A stretch of DNA of 57,047 nt. Origin: Lachnoanaerobaculum sanguinis (GTDB lineage: Bacteria > Bacillota > Clostridia > Lachnospirales > Lachnospiraceae). The stretch lies in contig NZ_BTHK01000021.1 in assembly GCF_033242365.1 (NCBI RefSeq), forward strand, positions 1-57,047, read 5' to 3'. Position 1 is the first letter of the stretch, and each line of letters begins with the position of its first letter. This document shows, one piece after another, positions 49,463-56,170 of this stretch. The position numbers and the translations under genes were made by a program. Under the pieces are notes generated by a model. It searched no databases and was not told where the DNA came from. It saw only the letters and a program-made list of their open reading frames with translations.

Positions 49463-49838
49463 CTGATCGTTGCCCGTATTCACGGGCAATTTTATTTGCC
49501 TCCATTTGAATATCGGTTTCCTTAATCAAAAATCCATCCATTGTCCAAAACTGGGTAATGTTTCTAAATGGATCATTCGGTGTCCCTGCTCCCCTCATTG
49601 CAACTGTTCTTATTACCTGTATAACATCTACTGATGTAACTGCATCCGGTATGATATCTTTATTTGCCTCCATTTGAATATCGGTTTCTTTAATCAACAA
49701 CCCGTCCATTGTCCAAAATTGAGTAATGTTTCTAAATGGATCATTCGGTGTCCCTGCTCCCCTCATTGCAACTGTTCTTATTACCTGCATAACATCTACT
49801 GATGTAACTGCATCCGGTATGATATCCTTATTTGCCAT
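49437..49838 (-). CDS. Phage protein made of a tandem 56-residue duplication
   Basis: 133 residues, of which 112 are two nearly identical 56-residue units (each DIIPDAVTSVDVxQVIRTVA ... ITQFWTMDG ... KETDIQME), ending in a short helix. Single-unit homologues of this general form occur in Firmicute prophages near the repressor. Function unknown. The stop overlaps the 3' end of the DUF4145 gene on the other strand. AGGAGG precedes the ATG. Confidence 0.65.
   Translation of the reverse strand: MANKDIIPDAVTSVDVMQVIRTVAMRGAGTPNDPFRNITQFWTMDGLLIKETDIQMEANKDIIPDAVTSVDVIQVIRTVAMRGAGTPNDPFRNITQFWTMDGFLIKETDIQMEANKIAREYGQRSANLREMMK
49492..49827. repeat. 168-bp tandem duplication
   Basis: Two adjacent copies of 168 bases (49492-49659, 49660-49827) differ at only a few positions, plus a partial third start. 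The period is exactly 56 codons, so the reading frame is kept. Low divergence points to a recent event. Confidence 0.92.
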
Positions 49839-49892
49839 TATCTTTTCCTCCTAATATTTCTGCCCTAAAAATAACTACTTTTGCTGCATAAC

Positions 49893-50114
49893 TCATTGGT
49901 TCTGAGCTGTGCAGCTCTTTTTAATTCTTATGTTCTCAATCGGCATCTTGTAAATCTCAGATAATTTTTCAAGTTGAAAAGCCGGCATTGCTACTTTGCC
50001 TTTTTCCCAATTTAAAATAGTCTGCGTACCTACTTTTAACATTTTTGCTACTTCCCTTTGGCTAAGCTCTGCATTCACTCTTGCCGCCGCCAAGGATATT
50101 TTTAATTCATTTAT
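49893..50114 (-). CDS. XRE-family DNA-binding protein
   Basis: HTH protein of the early side of the immunity region. HTH blocks: ELSQREVAKMLKVGTQTILN and WEKGKVAMPAFQLEKLSEIY. The classical start near 50093 is a TTG without RBS. Seven codons upstream an ATA lies 7 bases after a strong GGGAGGTG site, and would add NELKIS, the usual beginning of such proteins. So initiation at ATA (50112-50114) is possible; the protein would then be 73 residues. Confidence 0.65.
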   Translation of the reverse strand: MNELKISLAAARVNAELSQREVAKMLKVGTQTILNWEKGKVAMPAFQLEKLSEIYKMPIENIRIKKSCTAQNQ

Positions 50115-50136
50115 AAAATCACCTCCCTTTTTAAAT

Positions 50137-50151
50137 TCGCATATTATGCGA
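50137..50151. promoter_or_regulatory. Operator O1 of the phage immunity region
   Basis: TCGCATATTATGCGA is a perfect 15-base palindrome between two small HTH genes. It shares the TCGC...GCGA half-sites with two further sites at 50376-50393 and 50436-50450. Confidence 0.7.
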
Positions 50152-50359
50152 CAAAATCGGTAAAAAAAATTGCATTCACATCTTCCATTGATAGATTTAA
50201 GACCCTTGATATTTTCTCAGCTTCGCTTATTGTTAATGTATCACCGTTTGAAGTAAGCTTTCTATACAGGGTTGTCCTGTCTATACCAATGGAAGAAGCT
50301 AATTGTGAGACGTTTAGACCGTTCTCTACAATCTTTCCCTTTAGCTTATTAACATTCAT
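50144..50359 (-). CDS. Cro-like small HTH protein
   Basis: 71 residues: KGKIVENGLNVSQLASSIGI (HTH first helix), DRTTLYRKLTSNG (recognition helix) and LTISEAEKISRVLNL. It is the first gene leftward of the divergent early promoter opposite the repressor, the position of Cro. GGAAAT/AAAGGAAA lies before the ATG. Its 3' end overlaps operator O1. Confidence 0.75.
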   Translation of the reverse strand: MNVNKLKGKIVENGLNVSQLASSIGIDRTTLYRKLTSNGDTLTISEAEKISRVLNLSMEDVNAIFFTDFVA

Positions 50360-50375
50360 AGCTCTATTTCCTTTC

Positions 50376-50393
50376 TGTCGCGTTTCTGCGACA
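50376..50393. promoter_or_regulatory. Operator O2 at the early promoter start
   Basis: TGTCGC-GTTTCT-GCGACA, perfect six-base arms, lies just downstream of the early -10 (50399-50404). A bound repressor would block initiation. Confidence 0.7.
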
Positions 50394-50398
50394 AGTTT

Positions 50399-50427
50399 AT
50401 AATAAATCTTATTTATTTTTTTGTCAA
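50399..50427 (-). promoter_or_regulatory. Early lytic promoter (leftward)
   Basis: On the minus strand TTGACA (50422-50427) and TATTAT (50399-50404) are 17 bases apart, in front of the Cro-like gene and flanked by operators O2 and O3. Confidence 0.8.
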
Positions 50428-50435
50428 CACATTTT

Positions 50436-50450
50436 TTGCGTAATATGCGA
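50436..50450. promoter_or_regulatory. Operator O3 upstream of the early promoter
   Basis: TTGCGTAATATGCGA matches 12 of 15 positions of O1 in reverse complement and lies 9 bases upstream of the early -35. It sits between the two divergent promoters. Confidence 0.6.
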
Positions 50451-50477
50451 TTTTTTTATTTTATAAAGTTTTTAGTG

Positions 50478-50506
50478 TTGCATATTTGCAAATAAAGTTA
50501 TATAAT
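50478..50506 (+). promoter_or_regulatory. Repressor maintenance promoter (rightward)
   Basis: TTGCAT (50478-50483) and TATAAT (50501-50506) are 17 bases apart, ahead of the repressor ATG at 50539. Confidence 0.75.
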
Positions 50507-50538
50507 TACTCTATCCGAATATAAAAGGAGTTCCTAAA

Positions 50539-51114
50539 ATGACGATAGGAGAAAGAATAAAGCAAAGAAGAATTGAATTAGGTTTATCAGTTGATGAAGT
50601 CGCTGAAAAACTAGGTAAAAATAGAGCAACTGTTTATAGATATGAAAGCAACGAAATTGAAAATTTGCCCGTAGGAACATTAGAGCCTCTTGCAAAGATA
50701 TTAGAGACTACTCCTGCTCAACTTATTGGGTGGGATGACGACGAGCGAACAAAGAGATTAAGAAAAGCCGTTGAGAACTCCGGTTACAGCCAAACTCAAC
50801 TCTGTGAAATCACAGGTATAAATAAAGGAGCGTTAAGTTCGTACTTATCGGGAAGATATTATCCGAAGCAACAAGCAATAGAAAAGCTTTCGGAGGCTTT
50901 GAATGTGCCAATTTTTTGGCTAATGGGATACGATACTGAAAGTGAAAAAGATTCTCAAGAAGATAACTCTTACTACATAGACAAAGAAGCAAAGGAACTC
51001 GCGCAATTCCTCTTTGAAAATCCTGAGTACAGGGTTCTTTTTGATGCAGCAAAAGATGTATCAGCTGAAGATTTAGAAACTGTAAAAACAATTATAGATA
51101 AATTTAAAAAATAA
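50539..51114 (+). CDS. Phage repressor with two HTH domains
   Basis: 191 residues. First XRE HTH at about 1-65 (GERIKQRRIELGLSVDEVAE, GKNRATVYRYES). Second HTH at about 75-135 (ENSGYSQTQLCEITGINKGA, LSSYLSGRYYPKQQAIEKLS). There is no LexA-type autopeptidase, so induction would not be by self-cleavage; the HExxH protein encoded next could serve instead. AAAAGGAG precedes the ATG. Confidence 0.85.
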   Translation: MTIGERIKQRRIELGLSVDEVAEKLGKNRATVYRYESNEIENLPVGTLEPLAKILETTPAQLIGWDDDERTKRLRKAVENSGYSQTQLCEITGINKGALSSYLSGRYYPKQQAIEKLSEALNVPIFWLMGYDTESEKDSQEDNSYYIDKEAKELAQFLFENPEYRVLFDAAKDVSAEDLETVKTIIDKFKK

Positions 51115-51130
51115 AATACACAGGGGATAT

Positions 51131-51367
51131 ATGAAAAAACGCAAATTAACTAATGACGACTGTAGATTTGTTTACTTGAAACTACCGCCACGCATAAAAG
51201 CTTTTTTAGTCAGTTCGCTGGATGGATACTATACTATAGCTTTAAATGACTCTCTATCTGCTGAAGATATTGAAAAGGCTAAAGAACATGAAGTAAAACA
51301 CATACTGAGAAATGATTTTGATAAAGATAGTTGCAACGCAGCAGAGAACGGTGTTAGAGAGTTGTAG
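51131..51367 (+). CDS. Mini ImmA-like HExxH protein
   Basis: 78 residues. Begins with a short beta part (LKLPPRIKAFLVSSLDGYYT) and carries EHEVKHILRNDF, that is HExxH as in ImmA/IrrE metallopeptidases, but it is much shorter than ImmA (about 170). It follows the repressor by 16 bases, the place of ImmA proteases that destroy repressors. Enzyme activity of so small a form is unproven. Confidence 0.65.
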   Translation: MKKRKLTNDDCRFVYLKLPPRIKAFLVSSLDGYYTIALNDSLSAEDIEKAKEHEVKHILRNDFDKDSCNAAENGVREL

Positions 51368-51412
51368 AGTTTAGATGTAAATTTTAATATAAAAGAGGGA
51401 GACTTTAAAACA

Positions 51413-52372
51413 ATGAGCTTTGAAGAACAATTACAGGATTTTTCTAAAAGATTTGAACACTCTAAAAACATTAAAACTGAAGAGGCCACAAAAATGACTT
51501 TGATTTTGCCATTCTTTCAGCTTTTAGGGTATGATGTTTTCAATCCCTTAGAATTTGTTCCTGAGTATACTGCTGATGTTGGTACAAAAAGGGGCGAAAA
51601 GGTTGACTATGCCATTGTGAAAGATGGACAACCCATCATCTTAATAGAAGCAAAGTATGTAGGAGAAAAGTTGAAAAAGCATACATCCCAACTGTATAGA
51701 TATTTTTCTGTTACTCCCGCAAAGTTTGCAATCTTAACCAATGGAAAAGTTTACAAATTCTATAGTGATTTAGTTGAACCAAATAAGATGGATGAAAATC
51801 CTTTCCTTGAAGTGGATTTGTCTGATATTAAACCGGCACAGTTAAATGAACTTCAAAAATTTTCAAAAGATATATTTGATGTTGATTTAATAATAGGAGC
51901 AGCGTCAGAACTAAGATATATTGATGAATTTAAGTCTATTCTTCGCTATGAGTTTGAATATCCAAGTGATGAATTAGTGAGATTTTTTCTAAAAGATGTA
52001 TATGAAGGTGTAAAAACCAAAAATGTTGTAGACAAGTACCGTCCAATATTACATAAAGCAATGCAATTATACATTGGTGGCGACACCGGCATAACTTTTA
52101 ATTCATCATTTGAAGTTACTTCTTCAATTGAACAATCCGGCTGTTTAGATCCTATTTACTCTGATATCCTACATAGACTTGGCTATGACATAGAAAATAC
52201 CGAAAATTGCCAACACGTACTAAAGGATAATGAGATAGTTGCAAAAGCCTATCTCTACAAGCACAAAAAGCAAATTTTTATGAAGTCGAGCAGTGGCATC
52301 TTCTTTAAGAGATATGTTTTATACAATCTCAGCCCTAACAACTTCGGAAAACTCTTTAATACTACAGTATAA
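51413..52372 (+). CDS. HsdR-N-like PD-(D/E)xK nuclease-domain protein (prophage cargo)
   Basis: 319 residues. N-terminal 130 residues match the type I restriction endonuclease N domain: KMTLILPFFQLLGYDVFNP, KVDYAIVKDGQPIILIEAKYVG (Asp, then Glu-x-Lys) and TPAKFAILTNGKVYKFYSDL. No helicase or methylase is attached; the C-terminal 150 residues are not recognised. Stand-alone forms occur in prophages, perhaps in superinfection exclusion. It follows the mini HExxH gene by 45 bases with a GAGGGAG-type RBS. Confidence 0.75.
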   Translation: MSFEEQLQDFSKRFEHSKNIKTEEATKMTLILPFFQLLGYDVFNPLEFVPEYTADVGTKRGEKVDYAIVKDGQPIILIEAKYVGEKLKKHTSQLYRYFSVTPAKFAILTNGKVYKFYSDLVEPNKMDENPFLEVDLSDIKPAQLNELQKFSKDIFDVDLIIGAASELRYIDEFKSILRYEFEYPSDELVRFFLKDVYEGVKTKNVVDKYRPILHKAMQLYIGGDTGITFNSSFEVTSSIEQSGCLDPIYSDILHRLGYDIENTENCQHVLKDNEIVAKAYLYKHKKQIFMKSSSGIFFKRYVLYNLSPNNFGKLFNTTV

Positions 52373-52435
52373 TATTGTATATCCCAAGGAATTGATGGAT
52401 ACAAAGAAAACCAAATTTTAAAGTGGGGGAATAAT

Positions 52436-53266
52436 ATGAATAATAATTATACCGAAGAAATATTTGAAAGTATAAAGCATATAAATGAATATGGACAGGA
52501 ATTTTGGTATGCAAGGGAGTTACAGAAAGTTCTCGAATATAAAGACTTTAGAAACTTTGAACTATCAATCTATAAAGCTATGGAATCGTGTAAAAATAGT
52601 GGTTTTGATTTTAATGACCATTTCGGTGAAGCCACCGAAATGGTATCTATAGGCTCAAATGCAAAGCGAAAAGTTTCAAGTTACATGTTAAGCAGATATG
52701 CTTGTTATCTTATTGTAATGAACAGTGAACCATCTAAAGAAATTGTTGCTCTTGGACAAACCTATTTTGCAATAAAAACAAGGCAACAGGAATTGATTGA
52801 TGGCTATGAACATCTTACAGATGATCAAAAGAGACTTGCTATCCGCAAGGAGATGACAGAACATAATAAACAACTTGTAGCTGCTGCAAAAGATGCCGGC
52901 GTTGAAACATCTCTTGATTATGCTATATTTCAAAATTATGGCTATCAAGGTCTTTATGGCGGTCTTAAAGCTTCAGATATACACAAATTAAAGGGTCTAA
53001 AAAAAGGCCAACAGATTCTTGATCATATGGGCTATGAAGAACTTGCAGCCAATCTTTTTAGAGCTACACAAACTGAAGCTAAGTTAAGGCGTGAAAATAT
53101 TCAGGGTAAAACAAATGCAAATAAGACTCATTTTGAAGTAGGCAAGAAAGTACGAGATACTATAAAGGACCTTGGCGGAACAATGCCGGAGGATTTACCT
53201 ACACCCGATAAGAGTATTAAGCAGATAGAAAAAGAACAGAAAAAACTTGAAAATAAACAGACCTAA
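52436..53266 (+). CDS. DinD-like DNA-damage-inducible protein (prophage cargo)
   Basis: 276 residues. Blocks GQEFWYARELQKVLEYKDFRN, YMLSRYACYLIVMNSEPSKE (in part), GYQGLYGGLKASDIHKLKGL and KTHFEVGKKVRDTIKDLGG match DinD, whose N-terminal part is related to Bro-N phage antirepressors. E. coli DinD restrains RecA on DNA. Here it could be an antirepressor or a recombination modulator. No LexA box was identified upstream. Confidence 0.85.
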   Translation: MNNNYTEEIFESIKHINEYGQEFWYARELQKVLEYKDFRNFELSIYKAMESCKNSGFDFNDHFGEATEMVSIGSNAKRKVSSYMLSRYACYLIVMNSEPSKEIVALGQTYFAIKTRQQELIDGYEHLTDDQKRLAIRKEMTEHNKQLVAAAKDAGVETSLDYAIFQNYGYQGLYGGLKASDIHKLKGLKKGQQILDHMGYEELAANLFRATQTEAKLRRENIQGKTNANKTHFEVGKKVRDTIKDLGGTMPEDLPTPDKSIKQIEKEQKKLENKQT

Positions 53267-53398
53267 AGTGGCTGAGTTTGACTTATTTCCAAAATGGAAA
53301 ATACACAACAAGGCAACTTGTCGAAAAAATTGACAAGTTCAACAGTTTCAAAAAATGAAAATATTCAACTACCGAGGATTTCTTGGTAGTTCAAAGTT

Positions 53399-53425
53399 AA
53401 AAAGCCACCCGGATAACCGGATGGC
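53399..53425 (-). terminator. Minus-strand terminator of the integrase-antisense RNA
   Basis: GCCA(C)CCGG (53404-53412), loop ATAA, CCGG(A)TGGC (53417-53425). On the minus strand five T follow; on the plus strand there is no T tract, so it acts leftward. No minus-strand protein gene precedes it. Confidence 0.75.
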
Positions 53426-53476
53426 CAAACATATACTATTGTATAGCTGTTACGCTTACAGTATACGCCCTAGACA
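53404..53476 (-). ncRNA. Candidate small RNA antisense to the integrase leader
   Basis: Starts about 7 bases after the minus-strand -10 (53483-53488) and ends at the terminator 53399-53425, about 75-80 bases. It folds into a stable hairpin, GTATA-CTGT...ACAG-C-TATAC, over 53441-53466, ahead of the terminator stem. It overlaps the 5' untranslated region expected for transcripts coming from the repressor side into int. No coding potential. Confidence 0.6.
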
Positions 53477-53482
53477 AGCTAT

Positions 53483-53512
53483 ATTGTACCACTATAACAG
53501 TTGTTTTACAAT
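53483..53512. promoter_or_regulatory. Symmetric bidirectional promoter of integrase and small RNA
   Basis: Rightward TTGTAC (53484-53489), 17 bases, TACAAT (53507-53512). Leftward TTGTAA (53506-53511), 17 bases, TACAAT (53483-53488). The two promoters use the same 30 bases: each -35 is the other's -10 in reverse. Only one polymerase can bind at a time, which would make integrase and small RNA synthesis exclusive. Confidence 0.65.
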
Positions 53513-53549
53513 GCTGTTATTTTTGTACTTAAATTTAAGGAGGTGCAAT

Positions 53550-54653
53550 ATGGCAAAAGCAAAATATACCCAATCTAAAGATGGTAAGTGGTACGCTTAT
53601 GTATGGGACGGAACATATACAGCTACGGGGGCTAAGAAAAGAAAGAAACTATCCTCATCAAAATCAAGTGGAGATCTTGAGAAAAAGGTTTTTGAGTTTA
53701 ACCGTACATTAAAAGAAAATGAGTATGTTAAACCAAGCCATTACTCTGTTTTAGAATACTCAAGGCACTGGTTTATCACTTATAAGGCAATCAGAGAACT
53801 AAATACCAGGAAGATGTATGAGAACATAATAGAAAAGCACATATCTATGTTCTCAACTGTTAGATTTCAAGACTTCCAACGATTCCATATACAGATGCTA
53901 ATAAATAAAAATAGTGAGCAACCTAGAACCTGTGAACAAATAATGCTAACTATAAAGCAAGTAATAAAGTCGGCAATATCAGATAAGATCATTCCGCCTA
54001 CTGCTCTCTTAGATCTGACAACCGGAATAAGCCTTCCAAAGAAAAATACAAAATCTAAAAAGAGACCGCTTACAAAGAATGAAATACAAGCTATCAAAAC
54101 AGCTGATTTTCTTCCTAACGAAAAAGCCTATGTCCTTATACTATATGGCTGTGGCCTTAGACGAGAAGAGGCACTCGCAATAATGCGATCTGACATTAAC
54201 CTTGTAGAGGGAACGCTTAGAGTAGAAAGAGCCGTTGTATTTGATGTTAATACTCCTATTATTAAATCTCCTAAGACTCACAACGGATACAGAACAATTC
54301 CTATGCCTGATTGGCTTACATCATACCTAAAGGAATATATTCCTACACTTAAGACAGATTATCTGTTTACTACAAGGGATGAACTAATAACCAAATCAAG
54401 TTTTAATAAGATGTGGAGAAGAATATTAAAAAAGATGAATCTTGAAACAGATGAAGAAATTACCGGGCTAACCAGCCACATCTTCAGGCATAACTACTGT
54501 AGCAACCTCTGCTACCAAGTTCCCAAGATCAGTATAAAGAAAATCGCATCACTAATGGGTGATACTGAGAAGATGGTCCTTGATGTATATAATCACTTGA
54601 TAGAAGAAAAGGAAAATACAACTGCTGCAATAAGTGAAGCATTTAAGTTGTAA
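53550..54653 (+). CDS. int: Tyrosine integrase
   Basis: 367 residues from the ATG at 53550, 6 bases after TTAAGGAGG; an in-frame ATG at 53355 is rejected because it lies in the small-RNA region without RBS. N-terminal arm-binding domain (YTQSKDGKWYAYVWDGTYTA), SAM-like core-binding domain, and catalytic domain with Arg in GCGLRREEAL, HxxR in LTSHIFRHNYCSN and Tyr in VLDVYNHLIEE. It inserts the phage at tRNA-Lys. It lies 1.5 kb from attR, reading towards it. Confidence 0.95.
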   Translation: MAKAKYTQSKDGKWYAYVWDGTYTATGAKKRKKLSSSKSSGDLEKKVFEFNRTLKENEYVKPSHYSVLEYSRHWFITYKAIRELNTRKMYENIIEKHISMFSTVRFQDFQRFHIQMLINKNSEQPRTCEQIMLTIKQVIKSAISDKIIPPTALLDLTTGISLPKKNTKSKKRPLTKNEIQAIKTADFLPNEKAYVLILYGCGLRREEALAIMRSDINLVEGTLRVERAVVFDVNTPIIKSPKTHNGYRTIPMPDWLTSYLKEYIPTLKTDYLFTTRDELITKSSFNKMWRRILKKMNLETDEEITGLTSHIFRHNYCSNLCYQVPKISIKKIASLMGDTEKMVLDVYNHLIEEKENTTAAISEAFKL

Positions 54654-54660
54654 TATAAAA

Positions 54661-54685
54661 GCAGAGCCAGGGATACCGGCTCTGC
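54661..54685 (+). terminator. Terminator after the integrase
   Basis: GCAGAGCC and GGCTCTGC form a perfect 8-bp stem with a 9-base loop shortly after the int stop codon. The following CCATTTACATTT is moderately T-rich. Confidence 0.65.
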
Positions 54686-54698
54686 CCATTTACATTTA

Positions 54699-54797
54699 CT
54701 ATTTAGTTACCCAAATTCTAAATGCTCTCTTACCATAATCTCTAGCATATATTCTATCACCATTTTTGGTGGTAATCCATGCTCTAAAAATGTACAT
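54699..54797 (-). CDS. 32-residue basic protein
   Basis: MYIFRAWITTKNGDRIYARD followed by YGKRAFRIWVTK, net strongly positive, predicted beta. AGGAGGG lies 6 bases before the ATG. Peptides of this form (short, ending AFRIWV) recur in clostridial prophages near the integrase. The good RBS and small size distinguish it from a chance frame. Function unknown. Confidence 0.55.
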   Translation of the reverse strand: MYIFRAWITTKNGDRIYARDYGKRAFRIWVTK

Positions 54798-54825
54798 AAA
54801 GCACCCTCCTTTCCTCAACTTTTTA

Positions 54826-54854
54826 TTGTCAAGGCCAGTTTACTGTGCTATAAT
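54826..54854 (+). promoter_or_regulatory. Promoter of a second small RNA candidate
   Basis: TTGTCA (54826-54831) and perfect TATAAT (54849-54854), 17 bases apart on the plus strand. No gene follows on that strand before a terminator 70 bases on. Confidence 0.65.
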
Positions 54855-54860
54855 TCAATT

Positions 54861-54928
54861 GCTAAGTTAAATTATAGTTTTAGCTTACCGGCTTTAACTT
54901 TGAGTCACTATACAGTGGCTCTTTTTTT
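54861..54928 (+). ncRNA. Candidate small RNA converging on immA
   Basis: From the promoter at 54826-54854 to the terminator GAGTCAC (54902-54908) / GTGGCTC (54915-54921) followed by seven T. A 5' hairpin AAGTTAAA/TTTAACTT spans 54873-54900. About 68 bases long; its 3' end overlaps the last codons of the minus-strand ImmA gene. No coding capacity. Confidence 0.55.
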
Positions 54929-55459
54929 ATGTAAAAGGCTCTCGCCTGAAACATTAGAATATCTAATTCCTGCTGCCTCTAATGATATTTTGCATCTCTC
55001 AGAAATTTCTTCTTTATCCATCCCTACTATCAGCTTACTAGGTGCAAGCAATTCACCTGCAAAAGTGTTTGCCTGCCATTCCGGATTTCTATATGCCGGA
55101 ATAATATCATTGGTTCTAGCCAGTTTTAAATCTCCAATTATCTCAATAGGATGTAATATTATATGTCCCAGTTCGTGTGCCAAAGTAAACCTATCTCTAG
55201 GATTGTCATTTACAGCTCCATCATACACACTTTCTCTAATTTTCAATAACTTCTCATTTGGGTAAGTAACAGCATAAGCTCCATTAAGCTCACGATCTTC
55301 TACTATTTCCATTTGATATCCCAAATCCTCTAAAAAGTATTCCAAAAATTGAACTATAGGAAAATATAGTCTATTACTAAATCCAATTGTTTCCCTAAAT
55401 TTATTTACTATACCTTTAATATTATCTTTTGACATAGGCGGTACTGCTATATCACTCAT
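54908..55459 (-). CDS. immA: ImmA/IrrE-family metallopeptidase
   Basis: 183 residues. Zinc-binding LAHELGHIILHP (HExxH) followed by NPEWQANTFAGELLAP with the third ligand region, as in ImmA of ICEBs1. ImmA cleaves its cognate repressor after a damage or quorum signal. It overlaps the XRE repressor gene by 8 bases, forming an ImmR-ImmA pair. GAGGTG precedes the ATG. Confidence 0.9.
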   Translation of the reverse strand: MSDIAVPPMSKDNIKGIVNKFRETIGFSNRLYFPIVQFLEYFLEDLGYQMEIVEDRELNGAYAVTYPNEKLLKIRESVYDGAVNDNPRDRFTLAHELGHIILHPIEIIGDLKLARTNDIIPAYRNPEWQANTFAGELLAPSKLIVGMDKEEISERCKISLEAAGIRYSNVSGESLLHKKRATV

Positions 55460-55820
55460 CTACACCTCTCTTTCTTTCCAGCAGCTTTGCAAAGTTTTCT
55501 TTCTTACTTTCACTCATTGTACCCAGTTGTCTTGCAAACTTTAAAATCATATCCATATCATCCTGATTACCGGCACTTATCGTTTCAACAACTTCAGTTC
55601 TAGCCTCTTCTATAGCATCTACCAATTCTCTATAAGTATTTTCATCAAGATCATATACTTCTGCGATTTGCTCTGCCCACTCCCTTACCGGTTTTGACTT
55701 TCCATTCTCAACCTTTGATAAAAATGCTGATGATACACCTAGTTCCCTTGCCATATCATACATTAATATACCTTGGTCGATTCTTATCTTCCTGCATATC
55801 TTACCAAATGTTGTCAGCAT
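55452..55820 (-). CDS. XRE-family repressor paired with ImmA (ImmR-like)
   Basis: 122 residues. HTH: KIRIDQGILMYDMARELGVS and SAFLSKVENGKSKPV, C-terminal helical part with MILKFARQLGTMSESKKENF. This is a second repressor in addition to that at 50539. AAGGAGGAGG precedes the ATG and a consensus promoter lies upstream. Confidence 0.85.
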   Translation of the reverse strand: MLTTFGKICRKIRIDQGILMYDMARELGVSSAFLSKVENGKSKPVREWAEQIAEVYDLDENTYRELVDAIEEARTEVVETISAGNQDDMDMILKFARQLGTMSESKKENFAKLLERKRGVDE

Positions 55821-55867
55821 AAAACCTCCTCCTTGTTTTCTCCCTTTTTACTTTTTACTTTATTAAA

Positions 55868-55896
55868 AGTATAAACTAAATTAAGTTAATTGTCAA
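55868..55896 (-). promoter_or_regulatory. Promoter of the ImmR-ImmA pair
   Basis: On the minus strand TTGACA (55891-55896) and TATACT (55868-55873), 17 bases apart. The imperfect palindrome ACTTTTAATAAAGT just downstream (about 55857-55870) may be the repressor's own operator. Confidence 0.8.
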
Positions 55897-55950
55897 GCGT
55901 TAATTCACAACATAAAGCATATTTTAAAAACTTTATCCCATTATATGAAA

Positions 55951-56076
55951 AAGTTGCATTTACTTTTTATTACTTCCTTTATTTCCTTGTATTTAGGGCT
56001 TTCCACGGTTGCAAAAAAGTTGCATTATGATTTTCATACGCCTATTTTTACCATAAAGTTGCAAGAAAGTTGCATT
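55951..56076. repeat. Arm-type integrase site candidates near attR
   Basis: Copies of (A/G)GTTGCA(TT) at 55951-55960, 56007-56013, 56017-56026, 56056-56063 and 56067-56076, in two pairs 11 bases apart. The same element flanks attL at 27876-27897. No protein gene lies here. Confidence 0.6.
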
Positions 56077-56124
56077 TACTCTCGCTTATTACAATTACTT
56101 TTATATACTCTAAAACGCATAAAA

Positions 56125-56164
56125 AATGGCGTATATAAGCCATTTCTAGCCTATATACGCCATT
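56125..56164 (-). terminator. Phage-borne terminator placed directly after tRNA-Lys
   Basis: A perfect 13-bp stem (AATGGCGTATATA / TATATACGCCATT) lies 10 bases beyond the tRNA 3' end, with TTTTTT on the minus strand. It replaces the host terminator, now 28 kb away at 27731-27773, and keeps rRNA-tRNA transcription out of the prophage. Confidence 0.85.
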
Positions 56165-56170
56165 CTATAT

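Noticed and set aside
53355..53549. N-terminal extension of the integrase
   Set aside because: Would read through the small-RNA terminator and promoter region; the ATG at 53550 has TTAAGGAGG.
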